From contig OY292275.1 in assembly GCA_958496175.1 (NCBI GenBank), positions 35,727,701-35,791,700 on the forward strand: a stretch of 64,000 nucleotides of DNA, given 5' to 3'. The notes beneath the pieces are model-generated. The model was not told where the DNA came from. It saw only the letters and a program-made list of their open reading frames with translations, and made no database searches. A program made the translations under genes and the position numbers. Of this stretch, positions 51,291-64,000 are shown in pieces (the stretch's first letter is position 1; each line of letters starts with the position of its first letter). The DNA comes from Sisyra terminalis (lineage: Eukaryota; Arthropoda; Insecta; Neuroptera; Sisyridae).

Positions 51291-54200
51291 CAGAACGCAC
51301 TTTTCCTAGAAAAGCTAGAAAAAAAACATAATTTTTCAAACTCATAGTGTTAATAAATTTTTTCAATGGATACCAAAATTTTTTTTCCCATAGCTATTAG
51401 AATATATTTCTATAAAAATATCTTTAGTGATTTATTAGGGCTTTTTTCTAGTAAAAATAAGTTAATTGATCTGAAAATTTATTAGCTTGAAAAATTATTT
51501 TTTAGTAAGGCTACTCTCCCAGTAAAGGAGCGATATATACGTTTGCCTATTTTTATGATGATTGGAAATATTTTGTTAAAATGTTAAATAAAAAATTTGT
51601 TTTTTCAATTAATATTTCCTTCGTAGCTAGGAAACGGACAACTAATATACAAAATTTAAAATCATAAAAGCTACTGTTTTAAAAAATACACACAATTTTT
51701 CATGTAATAGGGTTGGTTCATATTTTACATATAGCAAAAGTTACCCGATTGGAGACATGCGTAGTTGCATTTTGTTTAGTTCAGTCCATATTTGTGAACT
51801 GTTCAGTGAACGTACCAGCCCAAACCAACTTCCGTAACATCGTTTCATCTTTTCCTCTTATTAGACGTCTGAAGACGTATAACATCAAAAATCAAACTAT
51901 TACTCGATCATTAACGTGAACTACATAACATACGATACATATTTCAGTAAAGAAACATTAAGTAGTTATAAAGAAAAATTGTATAATTTTTGAACGTGAG
52001 ACCTTTAACCCTTTGGCTAATAATGGCAAATTTGATCCGTTATTGTAATTTTAGGTCAGTCAATGAAGTTCACGATTCGAACTCAAACCAACTTTGGATT
52101 GAACCATATAATTACAGTTTTTAATTTTTTCGTTGATAATCATTTATTTCTTTCTTTGGGATCATTCTAAATTTTTCTTCATTGATCTATTAAGTCTTTA
52201 CTGCTATTAAGATTAATGATAACTTTTTTATTAGCACATGAGTAGGAAACCATATTCGAAAATTTAAAAGTAAAAATCTGATGTTGATTGTAAAATAATA
52301 AAGTTGACAACGAGAAAGCAATTAATTAATTGCTAGTTTGAGATTAACTATCGAGAAATTCTTTTTTTTACAAATCTTTAGCAAACAATTTCTGTCTACT
52401 TATCTATTAAATGCTATTTTTTTGCTTTATTGCTCTATAATACTATTTAATTTTAGTATTGCCCACTAGCTATCAATCACACCTAAAAAATAACACTAAT
52501 TTTTGCGATTTAAACAAAAATCATCTAATTTTCCTTTTTAAAATTTCTATTTCAAACATTTTAATTACGTTCAATTAACTAACGGAAAGTTACAAATTAT
52601 GTTTAAAACTATGACAAATAGAGTTTTTAAAAAAAAAAAAAATCTGTGTTTTATTAAATGTGGTTTATACATTTATGCTAATTTGTAAAGTAAAAGTTAA
52701 AGCGTGAATACCAAACGAAAAACGTATAAATAGTAAGAAAAATGTGTCAAAATAGAAAAATCTTTACGATTCCTTTGATATTTTCTAATTTAACTTTGTT
52801 AAATAATGCAAATTTATTTAGTTTTTGCTCAATAAAACGTAGGTGTCGTGATGATTCAATTCGCTTATAAAAAATGCAGCTGGTTGCAGTAACAAAATTT
52901 TTTAAAGTTCTCTGAGAAAAATCACCTACGCAATTATGAATAACGTGATTTTCGTACGTCCGCCTATGTTATTTAAAATTAGACGTTTAACTTCTAACCA
53001 CTTCTTCCCACACCACACAACTATACCACTAATACTGTACAAAACTCCTATTAAAAATTCTATTTAAGGCCAATAATTAAATAATCAGATTAACGAAAAG
53101 AAAATATTCCATTACAGTGAAATATTTCCAATCGATCGTAGGCAAGTCTCGATCATTTTTTAAAATATTGCAAAACTAACAATCTTCCCATTATATAAAT
53201 TAAAAAAATGCTTCATATTGAATTTCCTACATCGATATTAACGAGGTCAAGGCAGGTTTTGGATCTTGGGCGTGATTTGCACTATAAGCTTGGGATGTTC
53301 AAGTTATTGAATTAATTTTAAATGAAACCATCTAAAAGCAACTCCATCGACCTAACGATATTAATAACGGTACTAATACTTGAAAACTTTTTAGACTTCA
53401 ATTTCAACCTTGGTATTATTAATTGAATAGGGGTAATAAACAAGATTTATAATAAAATGATAACAAGATCAATAATGAAGTTAACGCTAAGCTACTAAAA
53501 TATAACTACCTAAGCAAATCGAGCTTCAGTTTATTTTATTGAATAAAATTGAATTTACCTAATTTTTGTAGTGACTATATAATTAGACATAAAAACTGCC
53601 AAAATTGTAACTTTTTGTTCATTGTGAAATAATGTCATGTATAAAGAATGGAATTATTTCAAAATCGTAAATCTACCAAGCCTCATAATTTTTTGTTCAA
53701 AGAATTATGTCTTAATAAGCCAGTAGAAGTAATTAATGTTTCAATTAAAAATGAGTGATGATCGTGTCGGATATATTTCAGCTTACATAAAAGAAGGAAT
53801 TATTTTCTATTGTTTGAAATAAACATGATAGCTTAAATTTAAAAAAAAATATGTAGAGGTAAAAAAACAGATTTTCACAATGAAATTATCATAACTTGTA
53901 TGTAAAATTGTAACTAAACTTATTTATTCTTCTAATTTGTTATACATAAAATTATTTGCAATTATTAGCTATAATGCTATTATATTTGATAAGGAAAGAC
54001 ATAAATTTATAGAAATAATTTATGAATTTTTCGTGTAAGATTTCACAAATATAGCAATGAAATCCATAAAAGGACAGAAGTCTCTTCCACAGATTAATTT
54101 ACGTGGGAAAATTATTAATAAAAAAAGATATAATTCTCAATTTATACATTTAGGTAAACGGTTGTTAAGAGATCACTTTTTTTTGAATTTGAATATATGG

Positions 54201-54836
54201 TAATAAATAGGTATATATACATTCTATACCAAAGTACTTTCTAATAGAAATATTTCAGTATCCAATAATTTTGCGAATATATTTTTAGTTTTCAACAAAA
54301 CCAAATCCATATGTTCAATACGGAAAAGTTAATAGATTGTCAAAATATTAATTTATTTCTATGATATTTTGTAAACACAATGCATAGTATATAAATTGTA
54401 TACAAAAGGAAATAAGGGAAATAAAGAGGTTTTAGAAAAAAAAAAATCTATGTTATAAACTTAATAGGAAAATAAATAAATGTCAGTTAAATGAAGTAAA
54501 AAACATTAACATTTTTAATGCTTTTAACTTCATGTGGCGCTAATATACTGAATGGCAGAGTGAGCTTTCAAACATACAAATATATAATTTACTTTTGATA
54601 TTTGGATTGTGATACAGGGAGAAAACCTTTATATGTTGAAATGAAATTAACATTGTTAATGAATCAAATTAGAATCCTTATTTAAAAAAATGCAGATAAA
54701 TATGCTCTCATATATCCACTAATTCAGATTTTGAAGTAAGTTTTTAAGTTTAAAAACTAATACATTTATAAAACCTGCCAAGTAAATATCGCGTCTACAG
54801 TTTTATATCAGAAACATGTTCTGGATGCTTCTAGAA
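51291..54836. other. Gene-free AT-rich stretch
   Basis: No gene. A less AT-rich patch at 51710-51920 has an open frame (VVAFCLVQSIFVNCSVNVP) and a palindrome, ACGTCTGAAGACGT; neither can be assigned. Confidence 0.45.
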
Positions 54837-55058
54837 CAGTGATGACGAACTTATGACCCGTGGATTAGACACTGACCCACGATTGTTAGGTGACCATTTG
54901 TTATGTTTGTAGAAAGACACTTCTATAGCAATTGAATCGTCCCTTCTCTGTTTCACCCTGTGAGATATTAATGAACGGCACATTAGTGACCCACAAGTTA
55001 ATACTAAAAAAATATGAACAAAATTTAAGCTACGCCTCAAAAAGGTTCCCCATCCCTG
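54837..55058. mobile_element. hAT-type MITE, 222 bp
   Basis: Left end CAGTGATGACGAACTT; right end on the opposite strand CAGGGATGGGGAACCT, the CAGxGxTGxxGAAC pattern of hAT termini. The outer 8-mers TTCTAGAA and CTCTGAAA agree at 5 of 8 positions, consistent with an eroded 8-bp duplication. The open frame inside (54831-55040, minus) is a shadow. Confidence 0.65.
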
Positions 55059-56962
55059 CTCTGAAAGTTTAGATAAAGTCGATTTTCTTTTTAAATTGAA
55101 TACAAAAATAATGTTTGCAGTGCTAAATGAAAAGTAAGTTACAATAACAAAATCATAGTGAAACTTCTGTTATACTGCCTTATTAATATTTTCGTCAGCA
55201 AACCCATCGGTTGAAATTGATTGAATAAATTAAGTTTTTCCAATGTATGAAAAATTGATTGTCAATTCCCGCCTAGCAAAATTTGAATAAATTCTGAAAC
55301 AAGTTTCTGAAATAGCTTCGACAATTTTCTTCTAGAAATCGAATTTTACTCTCTCGAAACGTAAACCTGAAGGGGCTGAACAAAAACCAGCTTTATGCAT
55401 ACGATTTTGAATGAAATCGTAACTTCAAAAAGTAAGTCAAGTGCACTGCACGATTTTATTAGTTTTCACTTTGCATTTGCCTGAATCAAATGATGTACGC
55501 GTATATTAATTATCGATCTATTACGATAAATAGAAACACCAATATTACCCATTTGGAGGAGGAGGAGCACGATAGTAAAATCGTCGCTTAATTTCCTTCC
55601 AAACTGGTTTCTATGTCATTCTAATTCCCAACAAGATTTTAACAGCGCCTCGAACAACACGATGTCCTACTAAGCAGCTACTGTTTTTCACATTTCATTT
55701 CATTTCTTTTTTTTTATTTATCGCAAAGAAAAAAATAAAATATAAATGCTCTTCAAGCATTTAATTAACGTCACTTTTTCAATTCTTCCGCTTCTTCTTC
55801 CTTTTATAATTGGTTTGATTTTACAGTTTTACTTGTTTAAATGGAAAGTGGCGTGAATGTAAGTTTTCCTATGTGAATTTTTGCTTTGTAGCACATAAAA
55901 GTGGATCATTTTACGGAAAACTAAATTCATTTTCAATGGTTTTCCATTTCTTAGGATTGTGACTTTTTTTTCAATTTGAAATTTTTCTAATTGCAGGAAG
56001 GCATTTTAAAATGCAATAGCAGAGATTATCTATCGTTTACACTTTGAATTTCACATTGAAATTTTCTATATTAAGAAATTTATCGATAAGGCTATAACAA
56101 TTCGAGTAAATGCAGATTGAATTGAAATTACACAAAATATACACGCTCTTTTTGCCTGGAAGGCTGAAGCCGTTGATTATTAGACACTGCAAGTTATTAT
56201 AATATTTTCTAGTTTATTTTAATTTTTTTAACTCTCTCTTTCATGCTATTGCAATGAACCTCAAAATGTCAATAGTAAGAACACATCACACATGCTAGGA
56301 AGAAAGACTATGTTAAGATTGTAACGAAAGAAAAAACAGTCTCTATATAATTATCAATTTCTCATCTCATGCCGTTGTCAAAATATTGTACAAAAAACTT
56401 TCTCATGTGTGAAATATTTTTAAGGAAGACATGCTAGGGGTGCACTTCCGACTTTCTTGACTTGAAGATACTTCTAAAATTGTTTTAATAGTTCAAAAAT
56501 TGCAATAATTTAAAAAAAAAATTGTATCTTCACTTTCACATAAGCGCACTAATAACATTTTATGGAATATCTTCAGATTATATTTGAGATAGTGATTTTT
56601 ATAACTTAATATACGCTTACAAAAAGATTACGAAATGTTATGTCTTTCTAAAATAATATTCCCGTTACATTTTTCGTACTTATATATCGTATATAATTAC
56701 GAATAGTTAAAATATTTCTTGTCCAATACGTCACGAAACATCAAAACATTGAAACATTCAATTTAAGTGTATTATATTTATCAATATTTTTCAAGCTATT
56801 GATCACGACAATACAAATACCGTAAATCAAACGGTAAAGTAACAAAAAAACTTGAAATAATAAGAAAAAATTATTATACTTCTTGTCTTCTGTCAAATCT
56901 AAAATAATTTCGAATTGCTATGTTGATTGATCATATTGAAAGTAAATAAGCACATTTCCGGG
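55059..56962. other. Gene-free stretch, possible cryptic exon
   Basis: No confirmed gene. 55549-55610 (minus) is a possible 62-nt exon, described under findings. Confidence 0.45.
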
Positions 56963-57261
56963 TAGGAACTAATAAATTGGCCCAGTCTTGGTCCAGGCCT
57001 GGGCCAAGACTTCCCAGGCCTAGTCCAAGACTGGTTTAAGGAGTTTAAAAGAAAAAACTAAGAAAAAAAACATGTCGATTTTTACAAATCAAAAAATATA
57101 AAATCTAATACAACTTAAAAATGATTCAAGTTATGGTGATTTTTTTGTTTGTTTATTTATCTTTGCTAAATTCTGGTATTGAGTCAGGCTTGTATGCCAA
57201 AGGTTTGCAATATTAAAAATTGGCCCAAGACTGGTCCTGTTGTGTGTATTGGGAGTTCCTA
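56963..57261. mobile_element. Inverted-repeat MITE with GC-rich palindromes
   Basis: The outer ends are TAGGAACT (56963-56970) and AGTTCCTA (57254-57261), compatible with a TA target and short inverted ends. Inside, CCAGTCTTGG (56982-56991) and its inverse CCAAGACT(GG) alternate: 57004-57011, 57024-57034, and 57225-57234 near the right end. CAGGCCTGG-type palindromes lie between them. No coding. Confidence 0.55.
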
Positions 57262-60200
57262 CATGGGTTGCGTACATTGTGGAAACTCTTCAAACCTATC
57301 CATTACTCCTTTTTAAAGAAAACCAAAAATAATTTATCGTAAACAAAAATAAAACAAGGTTTTTCAAATTTGAGGATCAAAAAAATATATTTTTAAATTT
57401 ATTTTTTACTAAGAGCACTTGAAAAACTTATCAAAGAAATACGCAATTATTTCTTTTAAATTAAAATCATTCAATGAAAATATTATTACATGTGTTTCAG
57501 TTTCTCTTATATAGTGCTAAGAATGAATTGACAATATTTCTAATTTAATATATCTGCACAATATATATCCATTTACAATTAGGCATGCCAAGAAACTATT
57601 TAACAAACGCAAAGTTAATATTAAAATTTTGTATTATCATTACAAAATTAGTTCCTAGTCGAAATTAATTATAATTATGAAAAATTTCTCTTGAAAAATA
57701 ATATCTCAAAGCAATGTCTCATTCACATTTTGTTTTACCGATTCGCTATACAATTATATAGATAGTACATACTCCCAAATATCAAACATTCAGTTTTAAA
57801 AAGTGAAATTATTATTGAACTAAAAGAATTCCATTAAAATGATCGAGCTTAAGTCGTTTCGTTGATGAATCTATAGTGATAAATTGTAAGTTTTAAATAT
57901 AAGGCAGATTATTTTTATGTGTCTGCAAACATGGCGATGTAAAAAGGTAAATATACTCTGAGCCAAGTTAGAACTTCCCCTTCAACCGGAAATATAAATG
58001 AAGTCACCCTCCATGAACATAGAAGTTCTTTAATGTATGTTTCTATGCTCTGAATTAAAAATAAATTTTTGAAACATACGATAGTGATAATGAACAGGTG
58101 GTTATTAACATCCGGTATTCATTTTTATCACAATTAAGTAATGGTTAATCGGCGGTATTTCCAATACCGATATAGTAAGTAATATGTACTTCACTTTATC
58201 AAAACTTTTTTATATTTCTATATATTTTTAAAGCTATCATAAAAGTTAGAAAAAATAATAACTTTATGAAAATTTGATCGTAAGAAAATACAAGATATAT
58301 GTATTTCGAACGAATTTCCACTTTACAAGGTTTAGGTATAAGAAAGTGGATATACAGTGACATTCGTTGGAGAAATTGCATCACCTATTAGTGTCAGATT
58401 GCTTTTTTATTAAAAATATGAGAATTAATTGTTTAAATGATAAATGAAATTTATTGTGCTCTAATTAAAATGACTGAAGACGGCTGCTTGGCAAATTAAG
58501 TCAAAAATAAATTTTGTTTGTGCTTTTGTTCAAATTTATGACTAATGTTTACTATTGTAAATTATATTATATAAAATAGACCACAATATATTTTATTTAT
58601 TGTTTAACTAGATAGTATAACTCTTCAAAATTAGTGAAAAAATCTCATGGGATGATATTTAACATCAGATGTTAATAAATATACTATAATTTTGTATTTT
58701 TTTATTTAAAGGTTCCTTTTTGTCAATAAAAAAACCGTCATTTTTGGAGTTAAACAAAACTACATCTATTAAAATCATAAATTTATCCTTTGTTTCTTTT
58801 TTATTAAATAAAAAAATAAATAATTTTTTTTCGTATTTTAATCCTAAATTAGTTTCAAGTAAAATAAATTATTTATGCTCTCATTTAATACCATTTTTCA
58901 AAGACACTATGAAATAAAAAGTTATTTCAGCAGTCGGAAGTTACTAATTTCAAAAATAACATTCAAGATTTTTCATTGCATATTTGAAAAATGCTTATAA
59001 CACTTCAATATAATGTTAAATGTATTATTTAACGATACTCCACATACTGATGTGAAAAATTTATTTTTCGTAGAATTTTTACTCTTCTGTACTACTGCAA
59101 TCTAATATCGTCGAATTATTCCCAATATTATATGCTCTAAAACGGCAGTCACCTACGCCCAAGATAAAATCATAAGGATTCTGTTTTGCTTTTTCGTAGC
59201 TTTTTCGGAACCCTAAAAATTCTCAGGTAAACTCGAATCATTCAAGTATATAAACCAATTCAGACTACTGTGTACACAAATTAAAGACAGAAATAAATAA
59301 AATTTAAATCTTCCTATATTTTTATAATTTGTTTATCTGCAATAATATAAGTTGATAAGACTTTAAATAATAAATAAATGTTAATATTAGTTTTATAAAA
59401 TTGTCTCACAGTTTTACATTCCAACAATTACCTAATACCTCCAACAATTATAGTATAGTTTTTAATGAAAATCAAATTAATATTTAAGACATCCATTACG
59501 TGAAAAATCCAAGAATACCCTTAGGATATAACAAAAGAAAAAATTACTAACTGTTTACATTTTAGAAGTTTAATCAAATTTGTATGAGATGATAAAATGT
59601 GTATAAAGATTAAAGTATATTGTCCTAAAAGAATTAATTTTTCTCAAGTGTACCTGTTTGTTATCATTTATTATTATGCAAACTGTTTTAACATACAACG
59701 ATGCATAAAAAATTGCTTCTTATCTATTTCATAATGAATATTATTACTCTAATAAAATGGAGAAAAAGCCAATTAATACCAATTCAATCATTGTGTATTT
59801 TATAATTCACAATTTCAACATTATAAAGTATGCACATATTTTCATTGCTAATTGCGGAAAACTTTTCTTTATTGCTTCAATGTACAACAGTTAACATAAT
59901 TAGGCAAACCAAAATTTACATAATTAATATAAACATAGATAAATGACTAATAAAACCGATGAATAATCCATAACTATCTAATATTCACTTAAAAAGCAAT
60001 ATTTAAATTTGTGGTTTAAAACTAAAAAGATTCAAATGAGATTCTCTTTTGTTATGAGGGTGTTTTTATTATGATTAACTAAAGTACTACCCGCATACAA
60101 ATTAATTGAAAATATTTATTGTCTTTTCAGAATAATGAGGAAAGAATTTATAGATCTGCACAATAGGAATAATATTTACCTTCGAATGCGAAACTTGTTA

Positions 60201-60492
60201 CCACTTCCAAACACCATTTTTGTAAATAATACGATGCAATTGATTAACTATTATAGAAATTATTTGAAAAAAATCATTCTTTTACACACTTTTTGCAGTA
60301 ATTGTTAGAACTGATTCTAGATTCACTTAACTTACACGAACTTATTTTGAGAAACGTTATCATTTTCTTTATATAAAATTCATTATAATTTGTTTAACAA
60401 CACAAAGTTTATAGTTGCAACTATATTTTTTGAAACTAAATAACAATAAGAAACAACAGCATTGAATTTCTCTAAAGACGGAGCTAACAATC
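57262..60492. other. Gene-free AT-rich stretch
   Basis: No gene recognised. Its right end may include the non-coding first exon of the transcript starting at 60524 (minus); a GTAAGT donor lies at 60335-60330. Confidence 0.45.
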
Positions 60493-60583
60493 GAACCTTG
60501 CAATACGACATTCGAATGAAAACTGAGCAGTTGGCGTGGTTTGACATCACACAAAGCAAACACACTAGAGTATTTCTCTCTCC
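60493..60583 (-). promoter_or_regulatory. GAGA/Inr/DPE core promoter, candidate Shroom start
   Basis: On the minus strand an arthropod initiator, TCAGTT, lies at 60526-60521 with A+1 at 60524. The downstream promoter element position +28 to +32 (60497-60493) reads GGTTC, an exact fit to RGWYV at the required spacing. GGAGAGAG (60583-60576) at about -52 to -59 matches the GAGA-factor site common in paused insect promoters. The local sequence is also less AT-rich than its surroundings. It points toward Shroom, 41 kb downstream on the same strand; that link is inference. Confidence 0.5.
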
Positions 60584-63500
60584 GCGTTTTATGAAGCCGC
60601 CAAAGACTTTTGCCATAGGTAATATTTGTAAACTAAATGATTTATTTATACAATCACATCAAAACAATATTTCCATCGATATTTAGCAACAAATTTACTA
60701 ATTATTTCGGAATTTTTATGGTCGATAAAAGTTTCGATTTAACAACCGAAAATTGTGATTTTCCCAAGCCTAGGAGATACTATCGAATTAGTTTCAAATC
60801 CCTCATCGAGGATTTAATTAGGCTTTAAACAACTGGTTTATTTGCCAAGTTCATTGTCCTGGGAAATAAAAGGCTTTAACCTTTAACTAGAAAAAAAAGT
60901 TCTATTAATGCAACATATAATCTAACAATAAAGCCAATATAAAACGCAGCTAAACGTATTTACGAGTGCAGCACTCTAGGTTATTATTGCACTTATGAAA
61001 TGCTCAAAGCATTAATTTTGTAATATTCACGATCAAAAGTTGAACATCTTCATTTTAAAACTCATTTACACATTTAAATCTCACTGATAAAACATTGAAA
61101 TTATTACGTATTTTCTTATAGTTTACATATTTTTTTTGTTACGATCAATTGCATCCCTCAATGAAGATAATTTATTTATGATTACGTAGTAATAAAGTCA
61201 TTATGTTGAAAGTCAAAATCAAACATCAATTTTAAAAAGCTAATTTAATTTTAATAAGACAGCAAATTTTCATGTCGGGTTTCTCAACTAGAATATCTTA
61301 TATTTATTTTTAATGTCATCATAGTTTTAATTTCCATCGTGTGCATTCTAATAAACAATTGTAATAGGTATGTGAGTAATTATTCGCACGTATTTATATT
61401 TATGAGGTGAAAATATCAGATTGAAACTGTGATATGAAGGATTTTAAAGTTAAGTCACTTCGAATAATATTAGATATTATGAATGTATTTGATAAGTCTC
61501 TGAAGGAAATAATTTAATTATAAATATTAAGTAATACAAGTCTAGTGAACTCAAACTAAAATTTTCCAGAAAATTATAATTGTTCCAATAAAGTAACTAT
61601 AATATTATATTTTGAATCAATTAAAATGTTTTACTTGATAAGGTTAAAGAAAAAATACTACAGAAATTTTATTAGTTATGTTCTCCAAATAATAAAAAAA
61701 TAAGTGTTAATTTTTAATCAAAACACATGCGATATTTTTGAACAATTATAAATCAACAAAAATATTGCATTTTTTTTAATATTGATTTTCAATATTGATG
61801 AAAAACTGCACAGATGTTTTACTAATACCAAGGCTCAATAGATTAATTAATTTTATGAATTCACAGACGGCAGTATAGTCACGAATGATTTGTCTATTTT
61901 CTGAGAAGGGATGAAATTAGAGCAGATGGAGGAGTTTGGAAAGTAATGTGCAGTTGAAGGATAAGTTTTGGGATTATATTTGTAAAACGATCCAACATAT
62001 TCCAACATTATTATGGTAGTACTCGACTACTCGTGTATTGTACTCGTGTTTGGATCTATGAACATGTTTTACAAGGGTGCAGCTGACAATTTCTAAAGTA
62101 AGGGAAAGTCAAATAAATTATGTGGGACTTGCAATAAAAACTGCTATTGAAGAATTATCGAAATAAATTTTTTTAGATAAATTTTGATTAAGTTTGATTA
62201 TGTCCAATCAAAAGATAACAGCTTCCTGTTGAAAATTTTATAGTGTTAATATGACGATATTTTATTATTGATATGCTATAAAAATATTCCATTCACGTAT
62301 TGATATTGCAAAAACCCATGAGTAATGTTTAAATGATATCTTCATCGAACTCAATGTATTTGTTTTGAATTCTAATTATCACTTTGGAATTAACCTTTGA
62401 ATCATTTTTGACATGTCCAATCTTGTTTTAGAGAGTCTTTGTGAATTATTTTATTTATTTATTATAAATATCTGTATGCTTCAGGTTATAAAACGGAACC
62501 AGAATTTAAATATGACTTATATTTCAAAATAATAAGTAACATTTTGAAAAGTGACTTTTAACTCAAAAACTATTTCCTTTTAAAAAATTTTTTATAAAGA
62601 TGTAAGTTTACTTTTTTAAAAGAATTAAATAATCTAAATATAACGTATGGCATTCCTAAAATGATCTCTATTTTGGTTAAAATGTAAAATATTTCACAAC
62701 TTGTAAAATCTGTGAAATGGGTAATGATGATGTACAATAGTTTTATACTTAGAGATACGTATACTTCTGAAACCCCGGCGAATTATATTGTTTTCTCAAA
62801 ATTGAAATTTAATTTCAGATAATTGATTGATATTTATAGTAGGAATGGTTAAAAAAAGATCATCAAAAAGATCATAAATTAGCAATATAACATATAGACT
62901 AGTGAAAAAATGCAAAAATATAGACATACAAGGACGATCCGTTGACTGTATTTGCTTACTTGTTCACTAAGCCAAGCTATCCCGAAGCAGAACTATAACA
63001 TAAAACATTTAAAAGATCTTTCTTTTCACACTACCTTTCAATTAAATCTATTTATTTATGTGTTGAATTTTTCATACATCTTCAATTCGCTGTAAGACGC
63101 TTATATTATATTTTAATATTAGTCATATTGTTCATGGTATTAGCTCAAAATAAACGATAATTTCCTTTGTTATGTGAATGCATTTTTAGCCATTGATAAG
63201 ACAACCGAGACATTGATAGATTTAACCAACATTTTTTATTTCCAGTAAACATTAAAATAAAAAATGGAAATAGCAATATGGAAGCAATCTTAAAGAATTA
63301 TTAAGATTAAAAGTTTTGAAAATAACTTATATTTCAAAGAAGTGTTTTATTTTGTTTCTTATTTCTTTTAATTAGCATTAAAGATTGCATTTCTTTAATT
63401 CTTTAATATAACTATAAAGTAATGCATTTTATGGTATTGTATCAATTTATTTTATTGTAATGATAAAGAAATTGGGAATCATATTCAAATAAGAACGTAC

Positions 63501-64000
63501 CAACAAATCGTGTGAAATTAATTTTCTTTCAGCCTTTTTCATTAATTTTCAATCATTCAAAAGGCTCTTTTACATTTTCAAATTTTGTATGATTCAACTA
63601 TCTTTTCAAACGTCTTTACATTTTATAATTAAATAATTAAAAATATATAAAACGATTTATTGTCGATACTAAATATCACATTTAAAATAATTAAAACGAA
63701 ATTTCTCTTAACAAGTAAAAAATAAATAAAAAATACAGACGTAATAAACGAAAGAAACTTTCCAATAATATCAAATTTAATCTAATTACACCCACAATTC
63801 GAAAATTTGAACTCTTGTAGGAACGAACTAGTTTTGAATATTTCTTTGTATTAAATTTCAGCAATTCTATAGAAAATCAATGTTTTTGTGTTGAAATATA
63901 AAAAAAAATGTTGACCCAAATCTAGTTTGATTAAACTTTTTCGTTAGTTTCATTGTTAATTTGTTTAAGACCTTTGGAAAATATACAACTTAGGCGAACG
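60584..64000. other. Gene-free stretch to the window edge
   Basis: No gene recognised. The plus-strand frame 60462-60686 overlaps the promoter region and is not supported. The rest is AT-rich with no clear repeat. Confidence 0.5.

Noticed and set aside
52005..52030. TTAACCCTTTGGC as a piggyBac-type end
   Set aside because: No inverted partner end found within a reasonable distance.
60462..60686. 74-aa plus-strand frame
   Set aside because: Covers the minus-strand promoter island, no family resemblance; its partner minus frames are equally open by chance.
1..64000. CRISPR arrays, bacterial operons, riboswitches
   Set aside because: No regularly spaced repeats of that kind; the window is clearly nuclear insect DNA with spliceosomal introns.

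Overview
This is a 64 kb, very AT-rich piece of an insect nuclear genome. Short GT-AG introns (54-326 nt) in a xanthine dehydrogenase gene, an insect-type Shroom gene, and a dense mix of P, hAT, piggyBac, mariner, Jockey, Penelope and SINE sequence point to a pterygote insect. I cannot name the order from sequence alone.

Layout. (1) 24-4562 is a 4.5 kb P-superfamily DNA transposon with both terminal inverted repeats and a perfect 8-bp target duplication. It carries a THAP exon and a transposase exon on the minus strand, but the transposase stops well short of family length. (2) 4563-8578 is non-coding. It holds a dispersed repeat copy, a 1.3 kb inverted-repeat element with a hAT-like MITE nested in it, and a palindrome cluster. 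(3) 8579-13282 (+) is xanthine dehydrogenase, nine exons complete to the stop codon; only the short first coding exon is not found. (4) 13283-15901 separates two convergent genes. (5) 15902-19698 (-) is the C-terminal part of Shroom: five exons ending in the Rho-kinase-binding ASD2 domain. One of its introns holds a TTAA-flanked MITE nested in an older repeat whose 'empty' paralogue sits at 4650-4850. (6) 19699-64000 has no recognisable host coding gene. It is probably the long 5' intron(s) of Shroom plus upstream DNA. It contains mariner-type pseudogenes, a tRNA-derived SINE family (five copies), two Penelope-like fragments, a young 5'-truncated Jockey LINE, several MITEs and an unnamed repeat family of about 200 bp. 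Near 60.5 kb a GAGA/Inr/DPE promoter on the minus strand is a good candidate for the Shroom start site.

The two host genes are functionally unrelated: purine catabolism (XDH) and apical actomyosin contractility (Shroom). They are arranged tail to tail. No new multi-gene system is evident. The most informative signals are nested insertions with empty-site paralogues, the truncated P element, a hammerhead-like motif in a Penelope relic, and the candidate distal promoter.
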